Below, in pieces: positions 6,594 to 11,225 of a DNA stretch of 11,225 nucleotides (its first letter is position 1; each line of letters begins with the position of its first letter). The DNA lies in contig CAYMNU010000007.1 of assembly GCA_964391885.1 (NCBI GenBank), forward strand, positions 1 through 11,225, read 5' to 3'. Source of the DNA: CAYMNU01 sp964391885 (GTDB taxonomy: Archaea; Altiarchaeota; Altiarchaeia; JAFGQM01). Made by a program: the position numbers and the translations under genes. Below the pieces are notes generated by a model, which saw only the letters and a program-made list of their open reading frames with translations, did not search any database and was not told where the DNA came from.

Positions 6594-7871
6594 CTAGGGA
6601 AGAATAGAAAAATCCGCACCCAAACTCTTCATGTCCCTGACGAATGTCGGATAGGACACGTTCACGCTTTCCGCCCGGTTCACGCGCGTCACACCCTCTG
6701 CACGCATACCCGCAACCGCAAAAGCCATGACTATCCTATGGTCGTTGTGGCTTTCTATTTCCGCGCCGATTAGAGAATCGCGCCCTTCGATCACAAGGCC
6801 GTCGCGCTTCTCTTCCAGCCTGACTCCCATTTTCTGCAGCCCCAGCGCCATGGCGCTTATCCTGTCGCACTCCTTTATGCGGGCGTGCTCGACATTGAAG
6901 ATGCGGCTGGTCCCCTTGGCCAGCGAACACATAACAGAGACCATGGGCAATAGGTCCGGGCTCTGTGAAAGGTCCACTTCAATAGCTCGCAGGGGCTTGC
7001 TGCCCAATATGGTCACCTCGTCTCCGCGCGTCTGTATCTTCGCCCCGAGCATCTTGAGTATTTCCAGAAACTGCTTGTCGCCCTGGCGTGAGTTCTCAAA
7101 AAGGTTCCTCATAGTTACATGAGAGTCAGTAAGCGTCGCAGCACCCAAAACAAAGGCCGCTCCCGAGTAATCCCCTTCCACTGTGTATTCCATCTTGGAG
7201 TACATCTGGTTTCCCTTTATGAAAAAGCTCTTATAATCATGGTTTTCCACCCTGATGCCGAATTCCTCCATCGCCTCCAGGGTTAAATCCAGGTAGGGGC
7301 GCGACTTCAGCTCTCCTATTATCTCTATTGTCGTGTCGACAGAGCGCAGCGGGCATGCGATGAGCAGGCCGGAGATATACTGGGAGCTCATATCCCCGCG
7401 TATCTGGATTAGCTTCTCCTTGATTGGGCCCTGGACTGAAATGGGCGGATTCCCGTCTCTCGTGCTCGTGCTGACGCCTGCCCTCTCCAGGGCGGAAATC
7501 AGCGGCCCCATCGGGCGCTTGCGTATAGAAGAGTCGCCGTCCATCCTCACCCTCTTGTCGCAGAGTGAGAACACTGATGCAAGTATTCTAAGCGTGGTCC
7601 CGCTGTTCTTAACATCCACTAGGGGAGGTGGCTTTATCTTTCCTGCATTGCCGGTGACGATTAGATGGTCACTGTGCACATCTACTTTTGCACCCGCTTT
7701 TCTCATGGCGTCTATGGTGGCAAGCGGGTCCTCTGAGAGCAGCGGGTCATTTATCCTTACTTTGCCTTTGCTAAGCCCGGCGAGCATTATTGCCCTGTGC
7801 GTGTAGCTTTTGCTTGGAGGGGCCTTGACAGTGCCATTAAGGCTTGATGTTTTTCTGGACTCGAGCTCCAT
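6594..7871 (-). CDS. aroA: 3-phosphoshikimate 1-carboxyvinyltransferase (EPSP synthase)
   Basis: A 425-residue cytosolic enzyme of the shikimate pathway that transfers the enolpyruvyl group of phosphoenolpyruvate to shikimate-3-phosphate. Diagnostic segments are APPSKSYTHR (Lys21, Ser22, Arg26), NSGTTLR (89-95), SSQYISGLL (162-170), DYSGAAF (234-240), SPDLLP with the likely catalytic Asp306, RIKECDR with Glu334 and Arg337, and HNDHR (375-379). Length is normal for the family and all these sites are intact. The residue aligned with E. coli Pro101 is Ile96; the NSGTT form of this loop is usual for archaeal enzymes. The gene converges on the citrate-synthase-like gene with only 8 bp between stop codons and has no shikimate neighbours here. 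Its upstream element (T-rich stretch near 7893-7901 on the minus strand) is weak. Confidence 0.95.
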   Translation of the reverse strand: MELESRKTSSLNGTVKAPPSKSYTHRAIMLAGLSKGKVRINDPLLSEDPLATIDAMRKAGAKVDVHSDHLIVTGNAGKIKPPPLVDVKNSGTTLRILASVFSLCDKRVRMDGDSSIRKRPMGPLISALERAGVSTSTRDGNPPISVQGPIKEKLIQIRGDMSSQYISGLLIACPLRSVDTTIEIIGELKSRPYLDLTLEAMEEFGIRVENHDYKSFFIKGNQMYSKMEYTVEGDYSGAAFVLGAATLTDSHVTMRNLFENSRQGDKQFLEILKMLGAKIQTRGDEVTILGSKPLRAIEVDLSQSPDLLPMVSVMCSLAKGTSRIFNVEHARIKECDRISAMALGLQKMGVRLEEKRDGLVIEGRDSLIGAEIESHNDHRIVMAFAVAGMRAEGVTRVNRAESVNVSYPTFVRDMKSLGADFSILP

Positions 7872-7970
7872 GCTTAATTAGAGGATATGAGAACAAAAAA
7901 GCAGGCATTTAGAGCAAATATGGCAAGGGGGTAGTTTTTATTCTTTAATCCCTTAAATTATTCAGGTTTC

Positions 7971-7978
7971 AATAAAAC
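7971..7978 (+). promoter_or_regulatory. Possible TATA box of the first amidotransferase-like paralogue
   Basis: AATAAAAC lies 26-33 nt before the ATG at 8004. The whole 7872-8003 gap between the divergent aroA and this gene is A/T-rich, so other A/T runs such as 7952-7960 are alternatives. No other structure was seen in this gap. Confidence 0.35.
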
Positions 7979-8003
7979 AGACACCTTAGAAACAATAAAT
8001 AAA

Positions 8004-8801
8004 ATGGAAGCATACCCAGGCGACCCGTACGCCTATATGCCTGCCGGCGGCGGGAGACGGAGATTCAGCAACGTAGAGGGAGTACTCCCGCTGATGTTGT
8101 TGATTGTGATTGCGTTCTTCGTGCTGCAGTTCCTTGGGATTCTGCCCTGCATAATCCCGGTCGGCTGCGGCGGTGAAGCGAATGTGTTAGTGATTGGAGT
8201 GCCCTCACAGGATGTGGTGAGGACGCTTTCCGGAAAGGAAGCCCAGATGAAGGGCATATCCTACCCGATAAATTTTGACCCCAGCTACATAACCCTGGAG
8301 ATGCTTCAGGAATTTAATGTAGTCATCCTACAGGGCGACCCATATTTTGACATGAATACCAGGGAGGCTGTGAGGAGCTATGTTAATTCAGGCGGCAGCA
8401 TCATAGTCGTCGGCGACGCGGGCTCAAAGCATCCGCAGTACGCAAACGTCGCAGGATGGGCCTGGCCTTCAGGCAACGGCATTCCGGTGCCCGCCCAGCT
8501 CATAGGGGAGTGGGGAGGATGGAGTGATGTCGCATATGGCGCAGACCTGAGGATAGCGTCAATGAGGCACCCCTTGGTTGAAGGGCTTAAGCTTATCGGA
8601 GCCCAGCTGCAGATGCCATCACAAGTATATAAGGTGACATCAAAGGGCAGCGTTATTGTGGCAATCGACACCAATGAGGGCACAGTGCCTGCGATAGTCG
8701 AGGGCGGAAGCGGTTTGGGCAAAGTCCTGTACTTTGCATACGACCCGGGACAGACACCGGAGATACTCCTGGTGGCGGTAGCTTACCTGTCAGGCGTCTA
8801 A
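8004..8801 (+). CDS. Membrane-anchored amidotransferase-like (ThuA/DUF4350-like) protein, paralogue 1
   Basis: A 265-residue protein with a short Pro/Gly/Tyr-rich N-terminus, a basic patch (RRR at 18-20), one hydrophobic segment (about 27-50) and a soluble domain from about 58. The basic side suggests the N-terminus is cytosolic and the domain outside. The domain alternates strands and helices: VLVIGVP, VVILQGDPYFD (107-116), IIVVGDAGSKHPQYANVAGW (133-152), and GKVLYFAYDPGQTP (239-252). This is the pattern of class I glutamine-amidotransferase-like folds such as ThuA or DUF4350. No G-x-C-x-G nucleophile elbow is visible; Cys49 and Cys55 sit at the membrane boundary. Enzymatic activity is therefore doubtful and ligand binding more plausible. 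It is a tandem paralogue of the gene at 8903, and a third copy survives as a tail at 10305. Confidence 0.8.
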   Translation: MEAYPGDPYAYMPAGGGRRRFSNVEGVLPLMLLIVIAFFVLQFLGILPCIIPVGCGGEANVLVIGVPSQDVVRTLSGKEAQMKGISYPINFDPSYITLEMLQEFNVVILQGDPYFDMNTREAVRSYVNSGGSIIVVGDAGSKHPQYANVAGWAWPSGNGIPVPAQLIGEWGGWSDVAYGADLRIASMRHPLVEGLKLIGAQLQMPSQVYKVTSKGSVIVAIDTNEGTVPAIVEGGSGLGKVLYFAYDPGQTPEILLVAVAYLSGV

Positions 8802-8807
8802 ATCTGA

Positions 8808-8843
8808 GGGGCCTGAAAAGGCCCTGATATTCTTTTTTTCTTT
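8808..8843 (+). terminator. Hairpin plus T-tract terminator
   Basis: GGGCCT-GAAA-AGGCCC at 8809-8824 is a perfect 6-bp, GC-rich stem closed by a GAAA tetraloop, with an additional possible G-T pair outside. It begins 8 bp after the stop of paralogue 1 and is followed by a T-rich tract (8829-8843, including seven consecutive T). Archaeal termination mainly needs the T-tract; the hairpin makes this look like an intrinsic terminator. It should separate the two paralogues into different transcripts. Confidence 0.65.
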
Positions 8844-8902
8844 TAGTGTTTTTCTAGCATTTTTGATTCTTCTTTTTTCCTTTTCTAATAGCCTATGCTG
8901 AA

Positions 8903-9592
8903 ATGAATCCCCATATTGAAGGCGTACTTGTGGCTGCTATAGTAGGCCTCATAGCCTTTGGCATAATGACCTCCGAGCCCGTTAAACCTATGTCCATCCC
9001 GGTGCAGGAATCTGTGAGCCTGATAGCAGTCATCGGGCAGCCCTCGCAAAAGCTGCTGGCAGTTATCAATGAAAGCGATTTTCTAGTCATTGCCCAGAAC
9101 CAGACCAGTTTGGAACGGCTAAAGGGCTCCAGTGTCGCCATACTCCAGGGGGACCCATACTTTGACATGTCTGCAAGAGAGGCGATAGGTCAGTATGTTG
9201 AGAAAGGGGGGAACATTATAGTTATCGGGGACACGGGCTCGAAGCACCCGGAATATGCAAATGTGGCAGGATGGCAATGGCCTGCGGGGCAGGGCATACC
9301 GGTGCCCGCTGAGCTGGTCGGCTGGCGGCAGGGTTACAGTGATGTAGCTATGGGGCTGCGGCTTAGGGCCCTTGTCGGGCATCCCGTCGTGCAGGGTATG
9401 GAGAGGGGTAACATCACGCGGGTCTTTAAAACCGTCTCAAAGGGCGAGACTATCATAGCTGTAGATACGGATGAAGGCGCTGTTCCTGCAGTGATAGAGG
9501 GCAGGGGCGGGCAGGGCAAGGTCATATACTTCGCCTACGACCCGGGGGAGACACCTAAGATACTTCTAAACACATTGAGGTATCTGAAATAG
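8903..9592 (+). CDS. Membrane-anchored amidotransferase-like (ThuA/DUF4350-like) protein, paralogue 2
   Basis: A 229-residue paralogue of the preceding gene. It has a shorter N-terminus with a hydrophobic segment at about 6-23 and then the same domain: IAVIGQPSQK (41-50), AILQGDPYFDMS (79-90), NIIVIGDTGSKHPEYANVAG (104-123), GIPVPAELVG (131-140), and GKVIYFAYDPGETP (205-218). The shared block GDPYFDM...GD-x-GSKHP-x-YANVAGW-x-WP is nearly invariant between the two copies, so it is probably the functional centre. No cysteine is present at all, which excludes a Cys-dependent glutaminase. Sequons at Asn56, Asn66 and Asn170 agree with an extracytoplasmic domain. It is about 36 residues shorter than paralogue 1, mainly at the N-terminus and in the 66-100 region. 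The stop lies 13 bp from the convergent PIN toxin stop. Confidence 0.8.
   Translation: MNPHIEGVLVAAIVGLIAFGIMTSEPVKPMSIPVQESVSLIAVIGQPSQKLLAVINESDFLVIAQNQTSLERLKGSSVAILQGDPYFDMSAREAIGQYVEKGGNIIVIGDTGSKHPEYANVAGWQWPAGQGIPVPAELVGWRQGYSDVAMGLRLRALVGHPVVQGMERGNITRVFKTVSKGETIIAVDTDEGAVPAVIEGRGGQGKVIYFAYDPGETPKILLNTLRYLK
9439..9592 (+). repeat. Left copy of a 154-bp direct repeat (3' end of paralogue 2)
   Basis: This segment aligns without gaps to 10304-10457 at a constant offset of 865. By manual count the first 114 nt have 5 mismatches and the final 40 nt about 21. Both copies end at a stop codon in register. The pair brackets the toxin-antitoxin module. Confidence 0.9.
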
Positions 9593-9605
9593 ATAAACTT
9601 GGCAC

Positions 9606-10019
9606 CTAATTTCGCCTAAAAACTCTTAGAAATTCGGGAGCAGAGATTATAGGCACGCCTTTAAACGATTTCAAATTCAAGAGATGCCGGTCGCCCGTAA
9701 CTATGTAATCTGCCTTGCCCGCTATCGCGCACTCAATTATTCGATTGTCTGATGGGTCGTCTTTGACAGCAGAAATCACCTGTTTTGGATAAACCATTTC
9801 GGCATGGTTGATTAATGCGCCTATTGCTATCGCATTGTCAGCGTCGGGGATGCCAAACTTGTCTCTGAGTTTTCTCTCAGTTTCATCCAGGATATGGGTC
9901 GAAGTCAGTAAATCTATTTTCCCATCGATGCCAAGTAGGGCTACTTCGTGGGGCGGACCGCTCCAGAAAAGGGAGGAGATTATAACGTTGGTGTCCAGCA
10001 CCACACGCAATTTAGTCAT
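9606..10019 (-). CDS. PIN-domain toxin (COG1569-like, VapC-type RNase)
   Basis: A 137-residue PIN-domain protein, the normal length for the family, predicted to be a Mg2+-dependent endoribonuclease and the toxin of a type II module. It begins VVLDTNVIISSLFW, giving the first acidic residue Asp9. Glu46 (ILDETER), Asp91 (DPSDNRIIECA) and Asp110 (VTGDRHLL) complete the acidic set, so the active site looks intact. The arrangement DNRIIECAIAGKADYIVTGD is typical of the PIN_3/COG1569 group annotated as putative toxin-antitoxin toxin component. Its start lies 8 nt inside the end of the AbrB-type antitoxin gene, so the toxin depends on translation of the antitoxin. The RNA target cannot be predicted from sequence. 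Confidence 0.9.
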   Translation of the reverse strand: MTKLRVVLDTNVIISSLFWSGPPHEVALLGIDGKIDLLTSTHILDETERKLRDKFGIPDADNAIAIGALINHAEMVYPKQVISAVKDDPSDNRIIECAIAGKADYIVTGDRHLLNLKSFKGVPIISAPEFLRVFRRN

Positions 10020-10251
10020 CCTTCAAAACGTCTTCGGGACTTATACCTTTGTTCTTGGCGAATTTTTGCATACGCTGGCAAAGCGCCCTGAACTCATCCG
10101 CGCTAGGCAGGGTAATTTTCTTGAAACTTATTATGTCGCCGTACCCGTAGACTGCAAACTTCTCGCCCGGTCTTATGCCCAAACTTTTGCGAACTTCCTG
10201 CGGGATGACGACCTGTCCCTTTGGAGACATCGTAGTGAGTTCAACGTCCAT
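10012..10251 (-). CDS. AbrB/SpoVT-MazE-type antitoxin
   Basis: A 79-residue swapped-hairpin AbrB-family DNA-binding protein and likely partner of the overlapping PIN toxin. Residues 4-48 carry the family pattern: LTTMSPKGQVVIPQEVRKSL followed by GIRPGEKFAVYGYGD. The C-terminal part (about 50-79) is charged and helical, which is where such antitoxins usually wrap the toxin. It would neutralise the toxin and repress its own promoter. A perfect palindrome directly upstream (10253-10267) is the natural candidate for its operator. The order antitoxin then toxin, with an 8-nt overlap, is standard for vapBC loci. Confidence 0.92.
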   Translation of the reverse strand: MDVELTTMSPKGQVVIPQEVRKSLGIRPGEKFAVYGYGDIISFKKITLPSADEFRALCQRMQKFAKNKGISPEDVLKDD

Positions 10252-10252
10252 G

Positions 10253-10267
10253 GTAAAATTATTTTAC
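10253..10267. promoter_or_regulatory. Perfect palindrome, candidate antitoxin operator
   Basis: GTAAAAT-T-ATTTTAC is a perfect 7-bp inverted repeat with one central base. It starts one base upstream of the antitoxin ATG, near the predicted transcription start. A related half-site, TTTTTTAC, follows at 10268-10275, 8 bp in register. Its position suits autorepression by the AbrB-type dimer. Confidence 0.55.
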
Positions 10268-10275
10268 TTTTTTAC

Positions 10276-10281
10276 TTATAT
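10276..10281 (-). promoter_or_regulatory. Probable TATA box of the toxin-antitoxin operon
   Basis: Read on the minus strand this is ATATAA (in AATATAAGTAAAA), 25-30 nt upstream of the antitoxin ATG. That spacing fits a leaderless archaeal transcript, and the element adjoins the palindromic operator candidate. Confidence 0.55.
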
Positions 10282-10303
10282 TAGATATTTGCCCTTAAAA
10301 AAT

Positions 10304-10457
10304 AAAGGGCGAGACTATCATAGCTGTAGATACAGATGAAGGCACTGTTCCTGCAGTGATAGAGGGCAAGAGCGGGCAGGGGAAGGTCATATACTTCGCC
10401 TACGACCCGGGGGAGACGCCGAGAATCCTGATGAATGCGATTGAGTACTTAAGTTAA
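10304..10457 (+). repeat. Right copy of the 154-bp direct repeat
   Basis: This is the partner of 9439-9592. Homology begins abruptly at 10304, within the A/T-rich region upstream of the antitoxin promoter, and ends at a stop codon in register with paralogue 2. Confidence 0.9.
10305..10457 (+). pseudogene. 3' remnant of a third amidotransferase-like paralogue
   Basis: Fifty in-frame codons plus TAA encode the C-terminal end of the same domain as the genes at 8004 and 8903: KGETIIAVDTDEGTVPAVIE, then GKVIYFAYDPGETP, ending in ILMNAIEYLS. There is no start codon, and an in-frame TAA at 10296-10298 lies just before the homologous part, so it cannot be a working gene. The 5' three-quarters of the gene has been lost and its place is occupied by the toxin-antitoxin module. 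No frameshift or premature stop interrupts the remnant, which suggests recent loss or recent exchange with paralogue 2. Confidence 0.85.
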
Positions 10458-10480
10458 CCCGCTAATTATCGAGCCATAGC

Positions 10481-10882
10481 TCAAGAAGCAAGATATAACA
10501 AGCTGGATATGCTTAGGATTATTGCTAGTGAGATCACTAACAATAGGGCAACGATGAGCTTCTGCCGATCCATTGCCTTTTTGTCGTAATATCGAGGGTT
10601 TTTTCCCAAGAATATCCATACAAGAACGAACGCAATGATGCTGGGTATTAAGGGAGTTACACTTAATGCACCAATGAATATTGATATTAGGAGCCCCGCA
10701 TACATAATCCAATAGGTGTTTCCGCGAGAAGGCTTTGACCAAGGTTCTAGTATCCTGTCGACTTCTTCCTTTTTGAAACCCTTTTTCAGAAGCTCGCTGC
10801 CGACCTGCGGCACGTTCTTCTCGCCGGATTCAATCGACTTCTGCACGCCTTCCCTAGTTTTTTCGATATCGGTTATTGCCAT
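10481..10882 (-). CDS. Small three-helix membrane protein, function unknown
   Basis: A 133-residue protein, not recognised. Residues 1-50 are soluble, charged and helical (for example SELLKKGFKKEEVDRILE at 29-46, which resembles a UBA- or SHOCT-like short helical module). They are followed by three hydrophobic segments at about 56-74, 77-93 and 108-131, with a basic loop (KNPRYYDKKAMDRQK, about 94-108) between the second and third. By the positive-inside rule that loop is probably cytosolic. The gene has its own promoter: TTATTATATT at 10906-10915 is 24-33 nt upstream of the ATG, and on the minus strand reads AATATAATAA. It starts 23 bp beyond the paralogue remnant and is divergent from the DUF460 gene. 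Nothing links it clearly to either neighbour. Confidence 0.75.
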   Translation of the reverse strand: MAITDIEKTREGVQKSIESGEKNVPQVGSELLKKGFKKEEVDRILEPWSKPSRGNTYWIMYAGLLISIFIGALSVTPLIPSIIAFVLVWIFLGKNPRYYDKKAMDRQKLIVALLLVISLAIILSISSLLYLAS

Positions 10883-10905
10883 CTTTACGCAATCTTTTGG
10901 ATGAG

Positions 10906-10915
10906 TTATTATATT
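10906..10915 (-). promoter_or_regulatory. Probable TATA box of the small membrane protein gene
   Basis: AATATAATAA on the minus strand lies 24-33 nt upstream of the ATG at 10882. It is about 10 bp from the plus-strand TATA box of the DUF460 gene, so 10883-10965 is a compact divergent promoter region. Confidence 0.5.
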
Positions 10916-10925
10916 AGGTTTAGGG

Positions 10926-10933
10926 TTATAAAA
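10926..10933 (+). promoter_or_regulatory. Probable TATA box of the DUF460 gene
   Basis: TTATAAAA is 33-40 nt upstream of the ATG at 10966. The greater distance than at other genes here predicts a short leader of roughly ten nucleotides. A pyrimidine-rich run (10935-10949) follows the box. Confidence 0.55.
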
Positions 10934-10965
10934 GGTTTTTTCTTCTTCCAGGCCTTAAATCCCGG

Positions 10966-11225
10966 ATGGAAAAACAGCTCATCGTGGGCATAGACCCGGG
11001 GACCTCTGTAGGGCTAGCCTTTCTTGACATAGACGGGCACGTTATAAGCGTAGCCAGCAGCAGGGGCATGTCCATAGACGAGGCAATCATGGAGATATCC
11101 CGGCGCGGCCATGTGGCAGTGATAGCCACCGATAAGAAAGAGGCGCCGCCCATGGTTGCAAAGGTCGCGAGCATAATGGGCGCCAGGCTTTTTTCCCCGG
11201 ATTTTGACATGCCGGTCGAAAAGAA
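10966..11225 (+). CDS. DUF460/COG2433-family RNase H-fold protein, 5' part
   Basis: The first 86 codons of a gene that continues past the window. The protein starts MEKQLIVGIDPGTSVGLAFL, in which Asp10 in GIDPGT matches the first catalytic-type acidic residue of RuvC/RNase H-like folds. It continues with S-S-R-G-M-S near residues 31-36 and VAVIATDKKEAPPMVAKVAS (about 50-69), then LFSPDFDMPVEK. This series of motifs is characteristic of the archaeal DUF460 family (COG2433), usually long proteins with an N-terminal nuclease-like domain and a coiled-coil region. No activity is firmly established for the family to my knowledge, so a nuclease role is inference. The start is supported by the TATA box at 10926 and by the family N-terminus beginning at the first strand. 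Confidence 0.85.
   Translation, partial: MEKQLIVGIDPGTSVGLAFLDIDGHVISVASSRGMSIDEAIMEISRRGHVAVIATDKKEAPPMVAKVASIMGARLFSPDFDMPVEK

Noticed and set aside
7333..7806. 157-codon open frame antisense to aroA
   Set aside because: All EPSP synthase motifs are on the opposite strand and intact; this frame is a shadow with no family features.
7887..7934. 15-codon basic open frame after GAGG in the aroA-paralogue gap
   Set aside because: Too short to distinguish from chance, spacing of GAGG to ATG is too tight, and nothing indicates translation.
8004..9592. Active glutamine amidotransferase or DJ-1-type peptidase assignment for the paralogues
   Set aside because: No nucleophile elbow with Cys is present, and paralogue 2 has no cysteine at all; only fold-level similarity is supported.
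9808..10284. 158-codon plus-strand open frame across the toxin-antitoxin genes
   Set aside because: It spans two clearly identified minus-strand genes and their promoter and shows no domain of its own.
9593..10303. Toxin-antitoxin module as an insertion sequence or classical transposon
   Set aside because: No transposase and no terminal inverted repeats were seen. The flanking direct repeat is the tail of a host gene family, far longer than a target-site duplication.
10914..10928. Telomere-like TTAGGTTTAGGGTTA
   Set aside because: Only two imperfect units, located in a normal divergent promoter; coincidence is the simplest explanation.

Overview
The window looks archaeal. Its right edge carries the start of a DUF460-type (COG2433) RNase H-fold protein, a family typical of archaea. 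Most genes lack a clear Shine-Dalgarno sequence and instead have an A/T-rich TATA-like element about 22-33 nt before the start codon, as expected for leaderless or short-leader archaeal transcripts. The EPSP synthase has archaeal-style motifs (APPSKSYTHR, NSGTT). The phylum cannot be fixed from this sequence; a DPANN-like or euryarchaeal lineage is only a guess. Genes are tightly packed, with overlapping or nearly touching ends, and no gene-free stretch exceeds about 135 bases.

Left region (1-2337, all +): a small basic protein of unknown function; a membrane-anchored coiled-coil serine protease of the trypsin/HtrA fold with a complete His-Asp-Ser triad and no PDZ domain; a secreted or membrane-anchored beta-sandwich-like protein with a CxxC pair and a perfect inverted repeat in its promoter; and a helical cytosolic protein whose start overlaps the preceding stop.

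Metabolic core (2324-7871): an aconitase/isocitrate dehydrogenase operon on the minus strand is transcribed divergently, from a 70-bp shared promoter region, from a homocitrate/isopropylmalate-synthase-family gene. That gene most resembles Re-citrate synthases. Together the three would convert oxaloacetate plus acetyl-CoA to citrate, isocitrate and 2-oxoglutarate, the oxidative arm of the TCA cycle that feeds glutamate synthesis. The shikimate-pathway gene aroA follows in convergent orientation, 8 bp away.

Accessory region (8004-10457): two tandem paralogues encode N-terminally anchored, probably extracytoplasmic, class I glutamine-amidotransferase-like (ThuA/DUF4350-like) proteins without an obvious catalytic Cys. 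They are separated by a hairpin plus T-tract terminator. Next comes a minus-strand toxin-antitoxin pair (AbrB-type antitoxin, PIN toxin) with a perfect palindrome at its promoter. Immediately beyond it lies the last 50 codons of a third paralogue. The toxin-antitoxin module is therefore bracketed by direct repeats of the same gene tail. Those tails are about 96% identical over 114 nt and then abruptly about 48% identical to the stop codon, a mosaic pattern that suggests recombination or gene conversion.

Right end (10481-11225): a small three-helix membrane protein on the minus strand is divergent from the 5' part of the DUF460 gene, which runs off the window. No tRNA, rRNA, CRISPR array or insertion sequence was seen.
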